Part shown: positions 23,278 to 34,049 of the stretch, one piece after another | How positions within the stretch are numbered: the first letter of the stretch is position 1 | How the letters are laid out: the number at the start of each line of letters is the position of its first letter | Assembly (NCBI GenBank): GCA_022818135.1 | Contig: JAFMSR010000016.1 | Location: 3,097,290-3,161,289, forward strand | Direction of reading: 5' to 3' | DNA from: Saxidomus purpurata | Lineage: Eukaryota > Mollusca > Bivalvia > Venerida > Veneridae | DNA length: 64,000 bases | Translations under genes and position numbers: made by a program | Notes under the pieces: model-generated | Databases searched by the model: none | The model's input: the letters and a program-made list of their open reading frames with translations, nothing else | Told to the model about the DNA's origin: nothing

Positions 23278-24645
23278 AGTAGCATCTTTAAAAGGTTGTT
23301 CACTATCCATTCTATCCAAGTAAAATCCACAGTTCCATAACCTGAAATTGAAAATACACAAGTACAATTCATAACTTATATTAAGAGTTGCAAATGCAAA
23401 AAAATCACAGGCAGCTGATTTTCTTATATAAACATTTAGAGAAATTCTGTATAATTATGTTAGGTATAAATTATTCTATGATAAAAAACACCTTTTATTC
23501 CGGAGACAACGTGCTGTAAATGACGCAACCCATGTTAACAAGCATGTCCTATCACATTTCGCATACAAATTTGAATGTTATCATGATGACTGCTATGTGT
23601 TAAATAAAGTTTGGGATAGTTTTCAAGGAAAATGATGTATAAGAATCAAAGGATAAATTCCATATACGTGTACTTTATTTACTTCAATATAAATAAGTCA
23701 GTTGTTCAGATACGCACTGGTAATTTAATTACTACACAGCGGGACTAACTATACTTTACTGAATGATAAAATACAGAGAGACAGTTATCAAAATTTTTGT
23801 AAATACGTTTATCATGTACTTTTTGTACAATTTTATAAAATACAAAATCTAGTTTATTTCAATATCCATGATATCATTTAGGATGTCATGAAAAATCGAA
23901 CACCACTGGCGGGATTCGAACCAGGTTCTCTGGATTACCTGCAGGGTTCTCGGAAACGCTTAAATAAGCATATTAAATTTTGTACGCATACTTTTCACAA
24001 AAGGACGCTAAAAAAATCCGACAATGATTCCATGGGACGTATACAATTTCCGTGAAATGCATGCCCCCGATTCATGACAATATACAAGACACGATTAGGT
24101 AAATCTGTGTACCCGTTTCGCGCATAAACCAATAAACACGCGTGGTGTTTTCCAATACTTGATTGACAGGTGTCGTGTGTAATTGTGTTTATGTAGACAT
24201 GCGACATTGTATATATTGAATTAACATCATTTTATGCCTTGTAAAGGAAAGGCCGAATACTTTAATTGTGATAATTGCATTAAATCATGTTCAAGTTAGT
24301 CGCGTGTTTGCAGAGGAGTGACCGAAAATTAGCGTGTTTGCACATTGATAACCTTTGTTTTTCGGAAACATTACAAATTAAAAAGACATGATCATTTCTC
24401 ATTTTTTAATATCGTTTTAACAATGAAAACATTTTGAGATATATACGATTGGTGTTTGAGCATTTTATACAGTTTCAAAACACCTCTTAGACTAGCTCAA
24501 CTAATGGTGCGCCAGGGCTTTTTGCTGTATACGACGGCCGCGTAAAGACAGACATCTATAAATATCAGTTTGTAAAATCGGTCGGTCTTTCAGTCGATAT
24601 ATTTAGGTTACTCTTAGACTAGATAAAATAACTTTGGACAAAGTG
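23278..24645. other. No gene seen
   Basis: GGCGGGATTCGAACC at about 23908 looks like a reversed tRNA T-arm, but no D-arm partner is found. Otherwise AT-rich DNA with no recognised repeat. Confidence 0.4.
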
Positions 24646-24651
24646 GTGTAA

Positions 24652-24822
24652 AGGAAATGCCCGACCGACGATTCTGAAAGTGAAAGTTCAGTGAAAAAAG
24701 ATAGAAATGTATGGAATGATTCTTGGTATGGGACATTTCCTTGGATTGAAAAAGTGACTCATAATGATAGTATAGCAATCTGTTTGTGGTGTAAAGAGTC
24801 AAAACGCACGAGTGCTTATTAA
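24652..24822 (+). pseudogene. Orphan zinc-finger-like fragment (TTF-type/ZNF862-like N terminus)
   Basis: A 56-codon frame follows an in-frame stop (24649-24651) and ends at TAA 24820-24822. It reads as an acidic Ser/Glu stretch, then W-x3-W-x3-FPW-I (about residues 22-32), then C-L-W-C-K about 13 residues on. This W...FPW...CxxC arrangement resembles the start of the TTF-type zinc finger in ZNF862/KIAA1586-like proteins, many derived from hAT transposases. There is no initiator in frame and the frame stops soon after the CxxC pair, so the rest of the domain is missing. I read it as a relic of a transposase-derived gene. An exon of a spliced gene is possible, but no donor site follows before the stop. 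Confidence 0.5.
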
Positions 24823-25134
24823 ACATCAGAGTAATGAATCAGATTACTGAATAAGCACTTTCATTTTGCTATAAAAATATCAATATTTCGACTCTGATAC
24901 ACTGGCATTGCTTGAAGCTTGTTATATATTTTGCATACTTTCATATTTAAAAATAATCAGTTGAAAAAAACCCACACTTTTGTTTCCTTGTGTTATCTCA
25001 GGTAATCTATTTATATCATACCATTGCAATACTGTAATACATTCGTTCATGTAGAAGCCAATCTTCGGTTTGGGTCAGCGCGCTGTACTTAAAAACATGG
25101 GACTCCCAACATTTTCAGATGGGACTCCTATTTT

Positions 25135-26031
25135 TATGCCCCCGAAGGGTGGCATATTAAAATCGCACCGTCTGTCCGTCTGTCTGCCCGAGCCCGCATA
25201 TGGGCATATATTGGGTACTATATCATTCATTCCGTCAGGTAGCCAACAAAAAAAGGGGCACATATTGGGTACTTTTAATACTTCATATAGTGCCTTGTTG
25301 GCTACTTTCTTACAATAGGAGGCAATGGAAAGTACCAAACAAATTCCCATTTGTAAGGTCGTCCGTCCGTCCGTCTGTGCGTCCCCACTTACAAATTCGT
25401 GTCCGGACTGTAACTCTGTCATGCATTGAAGGATTTTTAAATAACTTGGCACACATGTCTAGCACATCAAGACGACGTGTCGCGTGCAAGACCCACATCC
25501 CTACCTCAAAGGTGAAGGTCACACTTGGAGTATGAAGGTTATGGAATCCTCTATATATGCACACATTCGTGTCCAGGCTGTAACTTTGTCATGCATTGAA
25601 GGATTTTAAAATAACTAGGCACACATGTCTAGCACATCAAGACGACGTGTCGCGTGCAAGACCCACGTCCCTAGCTCAAAGGTCAAGGTCATACTTAGAG
25701 TTTGAAGGTAATGGATTTCTCTATATATGCATATATGCACACATTCGTGTCTGGACTGTAACTTTGTCATGCATTGAAGGATTTTAAAATAACTTGGCAC
25801 AAATGTCTAGCACATCAAGACGACGTGTCGCCTGCAAGACCCATGTCCCTACCTCAAAGGTCAAGGTCACACTTAGTGTTTAAAGTAATGGAATACTGTA
25901 TGCATGATTACTCTGTCATGCATGGAAGGATTTTAAAATTACATAGCACATTTATTGAGCACATGGAGAGGACACAGACTGTGAGGCACCTCTTTCGAGG
26001 GCATTCGTCACTTGTGAGGGACAGCTCTTGT
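25135..26031 (+). mobile_element. Minisatellite element family H4, copy a
   Basis: The 5' end T|TATGCCCCC folds on GGGTGGCATA, followed by CGCACCGTCTGTCCGTCTGTC. A foreign-looking stretch follows (25195-25330) with the inverted words GTAGCCAAC and GTTGGCTAC. Then come about three monomers of 178 bp (GTAACTTTGTCATGCATTG; CGACGTGTCGCGTGCAAG). The tail has GAGGGCAT (inverted copy of the 5' arm), hairpin TCACTTGTGA, and ends ACAGCTCTTGT at 26031, identical to the tail of 52562-53761. Open frames on both strands across the monomers are repeat artefacts. Confidence 0.8.
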
Positions 26032-27505
26032 TTCTGACATAGGAGTCCTGGACTCCTACTTTCAAAATCCTACAGAGAACCCTGACCTGTCCAGTGTGCT
26101 AACCCCTGCACCAGGCTTCACGTCAAATCTTACATGACAAATTTCTTTATTGTATATACTTGACGTTTGCACCTGTTTGGCTCCTTTTACTCTTCACATC
26201 TCACAGATAGAAGTGTCAAACGGCTAACAATTTACCTGTTTACTAGTTATTTCAGTTAAGGAAATGTAAAATTGAAAGTTGATTATAAGCGTCAAACAAA
26301 AACATATACCTAAGACAGCAGTGGTGGTTCCTGAGAGGTTGTGGTTCACGTGGTCCAGTTTACTATATGCAGAGCTCTAAATGTAAGTGTCTGCGTGGAT
26401 TAAGTCGGGATTCAGACCAATTTTTCTTGGTATCTAGTTTCTATGAACAACACCATCTTGGTAATCAACCAGTTGGTCCTGCAAAAATGAGTCAGAATTA
26501 AGAAAATTGGAATGCTAGATCATGAGATCTAAACAAAACAAAGACTTAGCGTAAAGTTGGTGTTACACACCACCTTACATTAATTTATTCTGCTAGAAAA
26601 CATATTATACACTGACTGATGCAGAAGCTTAGGAATCTCTGATCATGCACCAACCATTGCAAATGTGTTCAAAGCATTTCACTAAAATTTACAAAATCAG
26701 AGTCATATTGATAAACACCCACCTTCCATGTATCTCTCGATTATGGCACCAAGTGTATGTAGTTGTTCAGGTGATAAAAGCTCGATCTAGGTCTACTGTA
26801 ATGTTTTCTTTCCAATTTTATCAAATAAAATAGCTAAATAAACAGACAACAGGAAGTACGTCAGTGCGGTCATTATTCACGTGCGATGACGTATAGCCTA
26901 GGAGCACTTGCTTTATCTGTAAGACGGTTAAACGCCGGCGCTTTGCGCTGCTATATAACTGTGAAACACTCTTTTTAACTACCTTACCTTTACGTTATCA
27001 CTGTTTTGTTACGCGTGTTCTAAAGAAAAAAAGGAGGAAAACAATTGGTTATCGATTCTGAGTAATTTCGGATGTGCTGTTACACCGGTATTTCGAGAAT
27101 AAAAACCTGCTGCTCAAACACATAAACCAGAACCGGATCACAGGAAAAAGCTTTCCTAGTGAATGCATAGTAGACTGATAGGCGTTACTGTCTCGGGATT
27201 TCCCCGGCGCTTTGCGCCGGGATAAATCCCGTATAATATATAGTATAAAAATGTATTTTGCTGAGATTGTTTAAAGACAGACCCAAACACAGGTCGTATT
27301 ATTTGTAACAAAGTACATTCATTAATGAGTGAATTGTCTATGTTGTGTTGTTTTCACGGCTTTGAGTACTACAAAGTTGTACCCCACATTTGTTTTAAAG
27401 GTTTGTATCACAAATTAATAAGTGTCATATGTCAAATTACAAGTGCTTTATTCATAAATGCTCATCTTCTGTATAAACTAGTGCCGTTTGGGTAGAAAAG
27501 TCAGT
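26032..27505. other. No gene seen; strong GC hairpin at 27194-27231
   Basis: This is mostly AT-rich. The hairpin has outer arms CGGGATTT and AAATCCCG, and inner arms CCCGGCGC and GCGCCGGG around TTT. A related word, CCGGCGCTTTGCGC, occurs at about 26935. Confidence 0.5.
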
Positions 27506-27509
27506 CAGA

Positions 27510-27547
27510 ATCCCTTCTGTAAATCTGCCATGGATTGCCATCATTTT
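27510..27547. repeat. Perfect 38-bp inverted repeat, left arm
   Basis: ATCCCTTCTGTAAATCTGCC and the following 18 bases are repeated exactly in reverse at 33145-33182. Both arms are followed inwards by CCACC/GGTGG-rich minisatellite sequence. They may be the ends of one 5.67-kb element enclosing the small gene at 28.3-28.9 kb. Confidence 0.7.
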
Positions 27548-27659
27548 AGACTGGAAAATGGTGGAGTATTGAAACAAGCATATTTTGTTGGAAACCGGTG
27601 TAAAACAATTAAAAAAACAGCAAGGCAGTGAGAAGGTCTATCAATTTTCACTATTTTCC

Positions 27660-28190
27660 ACTGTTTTTCACCAAGTGCCACCATCAGTGGAGTATTGAAA
27701 CACTTTCCATCGAATGCCACTAATTTTTCCACTGTTTCCCACTGTTTTCCATCAATATCCTCAGTGAAAGTCAGTGGCAGAAATGCCATTGTTTTCCACC
27801 AAGTGCCACCATCGGTGGAGTATTGAAACACTTTCCATCGAATGCCACTGCAGTTTTGCCACTGTTTACCACTCAGTTTTCCATCTATAACCTCAGTGAA
27901 AATCGTTGGAAAAAATGCCACTGTTTTCCACCAAGTGCCACCATCGGTGGAGTATTGAAACACTTTTCATCGAATGCCACTGTAATTTTGCCACTGTTTG
28001 CCACTGTTTTCCATCAATAACCTCAGTGAAAATTGTTGGCAAAAATGCCACTGTTTTCCAACAAGTGCCACTATCGGTGGAGTATTGAAACATTTTCCAT
28101 CGATTTTCATGGCACATTTGCCAGCTTACACCTGGGAAATTGGTGGAAAATTTACCGTCGATTTCCACCAAATGCCACCATCTTCATGCT
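27660..28190 (+). repeat. Minisatellite, about 130-bp units
   Basis: CCAAGTGCCACCATC(G/A)GTGG recurs at 27671, 27799, 27931 and 28061, each followed by AGTATTGAAACA and TCCATCGA. Words of the same type (GCCACTGTTTTCCACC) reappear near 31750-32060 and 33100. Several long overlapping frames on both strands result from the repeat. Confidence 0.85.
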
Positions 28191-28248
28191 CTTTGAATTC
28201 TGTAATTTTTACTAAAATTAAAAAAAAAAGATTCAAAATGAATTGAAA

Positions 28249-28254
28249 TTTATT
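28249..28254 (-). terminator. Poly(A) signal AATAAA
   Basis: AATAAA on the minus strand, 100 nt after the stop codon of the two-exon gene ending at 28354. It supports reading 28457-28354 as part of a terminal exon. Confidence 0.55.
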
Positions 28255-28353
28255 GAGAAACAAGAAAGTTATGAAACCTTTTTACAAAATTTACATAAAC
28301 TGCAAGCAATGTCTTTCTAAATGTCTCAATTTTTCATAGCATTCCATGACAGT

Positions 28354-28457
28354 TTAAGTAAGTGTCTTATTATGTTTCTGACACTGTCGTCGCACGTTCC
28401 TGGCCATTGTTCCTTTACACAATCTGTGGTTTTCTTCCCCCAGCTGAACACAATGAT
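28354..28457 (-). CDS. Small two-exon gene, coding exon 2 (terminal)
   Basis: The minus-strand acceptor is TTCTAATTGTTTTTCAG ending at 28458, with a good pyrimidine tract. Entered in phase 1 from the exon at 28794-28872, the frame is open for 34 codons to TAA (28354-28356). This C-terminal half is rich in charged residues, with three Cys and a basic tail (RNVRRQCQKHNK). The spliced CDS is 183 nt, exactly 61 codons, encoding 60 residues. The same exon is also open in another phase for 43 codons, but only this phase agrees with the donor at 28793. I do not recognise the family. It may be host or may belong to the element bounded by the 38-bp inverted repeat. Confidence 0.5.
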
Positions 28458-28793
28458 CTGAAAAACAATTAGAAACTTGTTTCTACAAAGCAAATGCATA
28501 CTGCAAACAAACAAGTAATTGGTATCTGTTCTTGTGGCTTTGTGAAAGTTCAACTTTAATTTAAATTTGCAGGCCCTTATCATTTATAACAAGATGTTGT
28601 TATTTGTTGTATCATGAGCACTTATATTGGGATACAGTTTGTCAGTAACAAATATTCAGAATGACTAGTTAACACTGTCGGGGCCTGTATTGTACAGGTT
28701 ACAGGTAACACAGTGAAATGAGTCAACTATTTTGTAACTAATGAAAAATTGTAGTTATCAATGTTTACACTCAAAATAAGGTGATGTACATAC

Positions 28794-28872
28794 CTCTTAA
28801 TACTACAAGCCTGTCCTGGTCCAAGACCGGTTTGCTTTCATCTCCAGATTTTGGCCTACCTATTCCAGCCAT
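28794..28872 (-). CDS. Small two-exon gene, coding exon 1
   Basis: ATG at 28872-28870 lies in a favourable context (G at -3 and +4), two bases after an AG. The frame runs 26 codons to a donor AAGAG|GTATGT (28793-28788). It encodes MAGIGRPKSGDESK... and ends in a hydrophobic LVVLR run. The intron is 336 bp, GT-AG. The AG two bases before the ATG (ATGCAG|GA) could be a real acceptor, with a 5' UTR or further coding exon upstream; the start is therefore provisional. A separate ATG-started frame just upstream (about 29020-28860) cannot be spliced to this exon in phase. Confidence 0.5.
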
Positions 28873-29702
28873 TCCTGCATGTTGAAAATTAACCTGGTCT
28901 GAAGAAAACCATACATGAGATTAAGAGTATTCCAACTGGGAGTGAAAATGTCATCAAGTTTACTGGCAATTGAGAGTTTCATATGACCTTCGACGCGCGA
29001 AAATGTACCTTCGGACATTAATTTTGTTACATTATTCAACAATAATTGATAAAAAAAACCCATAAAATTTACATTTTTGTCACTCTCTTTAAATGCAAAA
29101 CCAATGTTAAAAACTGATAACCACTATATTTTCCTCAACAGAAACATACTATTGGTTTCAAAATCCTCCAAGACCATTACTATGGCAACAGCGATTTGAA
29201 ATGATTCTTTTTTTCTATTTTGGCTATACCCTATAAAAAAGGTATATCGTGGAAAGAAGACACGAAATAGTTCACCAGATATGATATATATTGAAAGAAT
29301 ATATAATGTTGCGACCAAATATAAATGATGCTGTTAGGAAATGATTACCGGAATAGTTTACTGCCCATGTAAACTGAAGTGAATTTTGACGTCAAATTGT
29401 GGTATGTGACGTCATTTTTAGAGTGAACAATGACGCCTTAGGTATACTTTTTCAAAATGTTGTAGTTTTGTATGTACTGGACGCAGGTAACTGAAATTTT
29501 CTAATATTGATATTGAAATATTGTTTATTCAAAATATACAAGAAAGCTAGTTTCCAAGTATTTTGTCCGAAGACCCATTTTCCCGTGTCGCAGGTCATAT
29601 TATTTTAAAGATTCTGGGTTTTGTTTATTATCTAAGTTACCAAAAAAATGTCTATGCATTTATTTAAATTGCAATATTACAATGTATTATATTATATCTC
29701 TA

Positions 29703-30355
29703 CAGTGTTTTTTTTCAGTCTGAGGGGAAAGGTGGGGGGGCCCGTCAGGAGGGGAATTTTTATGTCATTTTGCCAGAAAAGGGGAATTTTTTAAAAATGT
29801 ATAAAATAAACTGTTTAAAAATGTAATATTAGAAAGAACCAAAACTATCAAGTATGTAAATGACATTATTCTTTTGCCAAATATAAAGAGAGGACATAAG
29901 AATTTAACATAACAAAATTTTATATAAAAATACTGGTGTCAGGAACAAAACTTAGCAGCATTGGTGTTAAACACACGTGAATAATAAGTAATACTTCTAT
30001 TTTCAATTGAAAACATTGTATTTGTATCTTTTTTCTTCTTTGGAACACAGTTTTCGTTGAAAAAATAACAAAAATCGGGGTCGCGAAAATAGGTGACAAA
30101 CGAAAAATCGGCGATTTTCGGCTGACTATTTCTCATGTAAGGTGTCAAATAGTTGCAAGAAATTATTCTGAAGCTTTAATTCATGAAAACTTATGTTCTC
30201 ATAACAAGTTTTGCCAACTCTTGATTAAATAAATGTAAGATTTTTTCAACATTTTGAGGGGAAATTTTTGTCAAAAATGGGGAAAAATATATATTAATTT
30301 TGGAGGGGAATGGGGCCGAATTTCGGCCCCAAAAAGGCCCCCCAAAAAAACACTG
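29703..30355. mobile_element. MITE A, CAGTGTTTTTTT termini, 653 bp
   Basis: Termini CAGTGTTTTTTT (left) and AAAAAAACACTG (right) are flanked by CTCTA on both sides (29698-29702, 30356-30360). The body has AGGGGAATTTTT-type words. A second copy lies inverted at about 38595-40609, where it is split by an H1 element. This copy therefore supplies the empty site for that insertion. Confidence 0.85.
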
Positions 30356-31283
30356 CTCTATCATGTCTATTATGGTTTTATTTAATGAAAACATTTTACT
30401 TAAAAGCTTCAATAATTGCTACTCTAGAAAATATACATTATACATGAATCAAATATTCAAAATGTGTACCTTTGCTGCACATGCAGCCACTCATGTTTGC
30501 ATAAGCTGATTTTTCAAATCCTCAGTTCACACAAGTGATTTAAACCATCATTTTATATTTAGATTAATAATTATTTTTATACAAATGATACTGTCCTGTT
30601 CAGCACAAAGTTCACAAAAGTATTCCTTCCACATGTAAATATTTCTTACAAACACTTGTTCAAACACTCTCTAACATTCAAATCAACAAATCAGAATGAC
30701 TTCCTGTAGAGATCTTTGCTGATAAATCCTGCTTCCTGTAAACTGATACTGAAGTTCCAGGTGGTGATTGTACAGAATGATGTTGAGTGTTATCTTTGCA
30801 TGCTATCTATTTTTATGATCAAGCTCCCTGAATTACCCCACAGAGATTAATTACCTTGCCTCCGAATGGGATTTGCAAAATGTAAAGGTCAGTTACAGTA
30901 CTCAGTTGATAATAAAACATATGGAAAAAGAATTGACTTACAGACACATAATTATGTGTTCATGCTTTTCCTCTCTATTATAGTTTCAAGTAAGTTATTT
31001 AGTTACAACAGGTAAATTCATGAAATTTGAACAATAGGCATAATTTTAAACAACTGCATGTACATGCACATTTAGACTCTCAAACTAAGTATGAAAATCC
31101 CTACTAAATATAGCACAAAATACTTAGGGTTATATAATGATTGATAATATAAACAGAAAAGATTTTTTTAAGTTGGCAGCTAGTACAAAATTTTCCAAAT
31201 ATACTGAAGCATTGTCATGTTATATTTAGCATTTTAAGATTTCACTCTGATTTAATGTATTTACTTAGTTTTGAAATTGTTTA

Positions 31284-31473
31284 CAGTCAAACCTATGAAC
31301 AAAGACCACTCTCAGGGAAGAAGCTCAAGTGATCTCAGTTGACAGGTGGTCTTTATTCACAGGATATAAGACAGTGTCTACATTATATTGAATAGTGCAT
31401 GGTTTTCCCCCAACTGGTCTTTAATCGCAGGGTAGTCTTTGTTTAGAGGTGGTCTTTAACACAGGTTTAAATG
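31284..31473. mobile_element. Short MITE flanked by TA, 190 bp
   Basis: CAGTCAAACCTATGAAC...AAAGACCAC (left) pairs with GTGGTCTTTAACACAGG...TTTAAATG (right), with TA on each side (31282-31283, 31474-31475). Interior words GGTGGTCTTTATTCACAGG repeat the same motif. A TA target and a short length suggest a Tc1/mariner-type MITE. Confidence 0.6.
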
Positions 31474-31743
31474 TACAACTAAGTCCACAACAAAGTGAAA
31501 TTCCAAATTATGATAAACAGAACAGGACAAATTCTAGGTTTAATTTAATAGCAGTCTCATATTTAAAATTTAATGATGAAAAAATCAAATTGAATAATTT
31601 TGTACCATATCTTATTCGGACATATCTTAGTTGCATTGTACATACACTGACCTGTTATTTCTGATTTTTATGTAATATTTGGCTTAGAGAAAGAAACTCA
31701 TCAAAACCGCGCTTTGTGTCTGAAATTCCTAGGTCAAAATATA

Positions 31744-31915
31744 GTCTAAGTGTTTTCCATCGTTTGCCACTCTGCAAAATTTCTAAGTCCAGTGATTTAG
31801 CTTATAATTTGTACTGCATTAGAAAAAAGTCTAAGTGTTTTTCACCGTTTGCCACTCTGCAAAATTTCTAAGTCCAGAGATTTAGCTTATAATTTGTACT
31901 GCAGTCTGTGGTTTA
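31744..31915 (+). repeat. Two direct repeats of about 85 bp
   Basis: GTCTAAGTGTTTTCCATCG at 31744 and GTCTAAGTGTTTTTCACCG at 31829 each begin a unit containing CAAAATTTCTAAGTCCAG. The CCACC/GGTGG-type sequence downstream (31915-32060) resembles the minisatellite at 27660. Confidence 0.75.
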
Positions 31916-32078
31916 CACCGTTTTCCACCCCTTAAAAAAACTAAGTCCAAATTTACATCGATTGCCACTACTATTCCATGGCAGATGGTGGCATTTTTTA
32001 CACCAATCAATGGAAAACGGTGGCAATTTTGAAAATGCCACAGTTTTCCATGTCTTTCCATCCATTTTCATCATTTTT

Positions 32079-32106
32079 GGCCTGGGGACTGAAAGTCCCC
32101 AAGGCC
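32079..32106. repeat. GC-rich hairpin
   Basis: Outer GGCC arms and inner GGGGACT / AGTCCCC arms lie around GAA. It falls just after the last CCATTTTCATC-type minisatellite word. Its role is unknown. Confidence 0.6.
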
Positions 32107-33144
32107 TAAGTTAGTATACCACATTTCAAACCCTGCAAGAATTTTAGCCGTGCTATGTGCGAATAACAACTGTAAACATGCGCTATGCGAAAGTAGTGCA
32201 AGACAGACCAGATCAATCTTCTGTTTGAATGCCGCATATGATAAGAACATGTTACAAATAAAAATAGTACATAAAACTTCAAACGACTGCAGGAAGTCAT
32301 ATAGCGTACGGGCTGCATTACACATTTTTTTCTGTTTTAGAAATTAATGCGCTGTTAGCTGATTACGGAAGATAATCATATGCATATCACGGAAAAGTAC
32401 GGATATTTACGGAAATTTACGAAAACGTACGAAGCTCGATATAAGAGTTTGTAGTTTGATTTTCAAATTTCCGATGTTATTTCATTGACAACTTTGTTAT
32501 TTACGAACGATAACATATATATTTACCTAAAAATAAATGTCTCTAAAAAAAGATATAATTTACGTACATTCCCGAGAAGGAACTAACGTGATCAAATTCA
32601 CCCGCCATTTATCGAGGACGCTGCATGTCGAGGCCCAGTGAACGGTTTCACTGATTACAACTACAAGTTAACCCAGAATCATTTTTGGTTTTCTCTGTTA
32701 TACACATTGTACAGTACTGTATTTATATTTCATTGCTGGTATTGCTTTGTTTATTTCTGTTTCAAGGTCTTGTCATTGGTACACAATAATTTTCGATCCA
32801 CATCATCAGATCATATCGCTTGAAGTTGTACAAAGCGCAGATCGAATTATTTGTACTGGCTTAAACATTTTATAATGTTGACTATGTGATTATTTTTCAT
32901 TTAACGTACATTTCATAATAAAACAAACTTCCCTGTCACCCATATATTTGTGAATCATTCATTCTGTGTCATATATTCAATTTCGTCCTCTGCACATTTC
33001 GACCCGCGCTTTAGGTAAGATTCAACGCAGAACACGTAGGTGAAAAGTTGTTTTTCGGGGAGTTAACCTATAGCCCCCAGGCCTTCAGCGCTCACAGCAC
33101 TTTGATTTCCACCAAATGCCACGGATTTCCATGTAAATCGGTGG

Positions 33145-33182
33145 AAAATGATGGCAATCCATGGCAGATTTACAGAAGGGAT
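33145..33182. repeat. Perfect 38-bp inverted repeat, right arm
   Basis: Exact reverse complement of 27510-27547. The flanking TTTCCACCAAATGCCAC is related to the minisatellite inside the left arm. A clear target duplication is not visible. Confidence 0.7.
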
Positions 33183-33545
33183 GGTTTCCAGGAACCACTA
33201 TTGGGACAACGAATACGAACCTTACTGTGGTATATTTGGTCATATTTTTGCCTGGCGTCTATGTGTACGCTGGCGAAATGGTAGTCTACACAATGATCTA
33301 CAATTTCATGGTGAAGCACATGGAACAGGAGGATTAGGAGTCATCGGGTTGTTGCAGAAGTTACGCAGGTGGAAGTGATAATGATACAGAAAAAATTAAC
33401 AAGCTTCTCTACGCTCTACATGTATTTGATATAAGAAATGACGTTATAGACAGCCGTGATGGTGTGCTTAGAAGAGATGTTGACTATTAGTTCACCGACA
33501 GCATCAGTCATGCCTTCCTCTACCTGAACCAGAGGCGCTGAAAAC

Positions 33546-33561
33546 AGTCCTTTTCAGGGCT
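33546..33561 (+). promoter_or_regulatory. Histone-type 3' stem-loop lookalike
   Basis: AGTCCT-TTTC-AGGGCT has the 6-bp stem (one T-G pair) and TTTC loop of replication-dependent histone mRNA ends. The upstream sequence does not encode a recognisable histone C terminus, and GAGGCGC/GCGCCTC (33530, 33600) bracket it as a larger inverted repeat. It is probably coincidence or a relic. Confidence 0.2.
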
Positions 33562-33924
33562 AAACTGGCCCTTAACAGGGTCGACAGGCCATGATAAGGG
33601 CGCCTCCTCGTGGTGTAGCCTGGATGTGACATAATGAAAATTAAAGCAATTTCTTATGTATATTAAGGTTTAATTATTTCACTCTAGCATAAATCATATT
33701 ACATGGTAATAAAATCAACAACAAAAAGTACAGAAAAATTGTGCTTTCTATTTCAATGCTATTCCTTCTGTCATAACTGAACGCTCTCCTTCGTTATTCT
33801 GTTATCTCTCATACTAATACTGCATCTACGTCTTAAGTCTTTCATGTCATAATTTTAGGAAGTATCTCTAAATATTCTTCTTCCGAATAACATATTTAAT
33901 GATAATCAACATATGCATTGTTTA

Positions 33925-34045
33925 TATAGCTGTATCAATTAACGTGCCGATAACACACGCCAGATAATTCGTCCGAATATTAATTCCGGTTTGCTAAGGT
34001 TGCTGTCTAGGGAACCTGTTCCGGTTCTCTAGACACTTCCAATTC
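33925..34045 (-). repeat. Dispersed repeat E, copy 2
   Basis: Inverted relative to 16167-16530. Shared words, read on the minus strand, include GTGTCTAGAGAACCGGAAC, CCCTAGACAGC, GTTATCGGCAC and TACAGCTATA. This copy is compact and lacks the extra DNA of copy 1. Confidence 0.65.
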
Positions 34046-34049
34046 TATT

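Noticed and set aside
23905..23955. Possible tRNA gene on the minus strand
   Set aside because: Only a T-arm-like GGTTCGAATCCCGCC is present. There is no D-arm, and an acceptor stem cannot be formed.
25075..26037. Overlapping open frames on both strands up to 125 codons
   Set aside because: They read through 178-bp minisatellite monomers and the GTCCGTCC header. The same frames reappear in every copy of family H4.
27541..28246. Long frames up to 140 codons on both strands
   Set aside because: They follow the 130-bp minisatellite, and all strands and phases are similarly open.
30681..30803. Minus-strand frame of about 40 codons with protein-like composition
   Set aside because: Open length is within chance for this region, and the upstream AG lacks a pyrimidine tract. 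It cannot be joined in phase to the two-exon gene because it ends in a stop.
33546..33561. Histone gene 3' end
   Set aside because: The stem-loop shape fits, but no histone coding sequence lies upstream and the site sits inside a larger inverted repeat.
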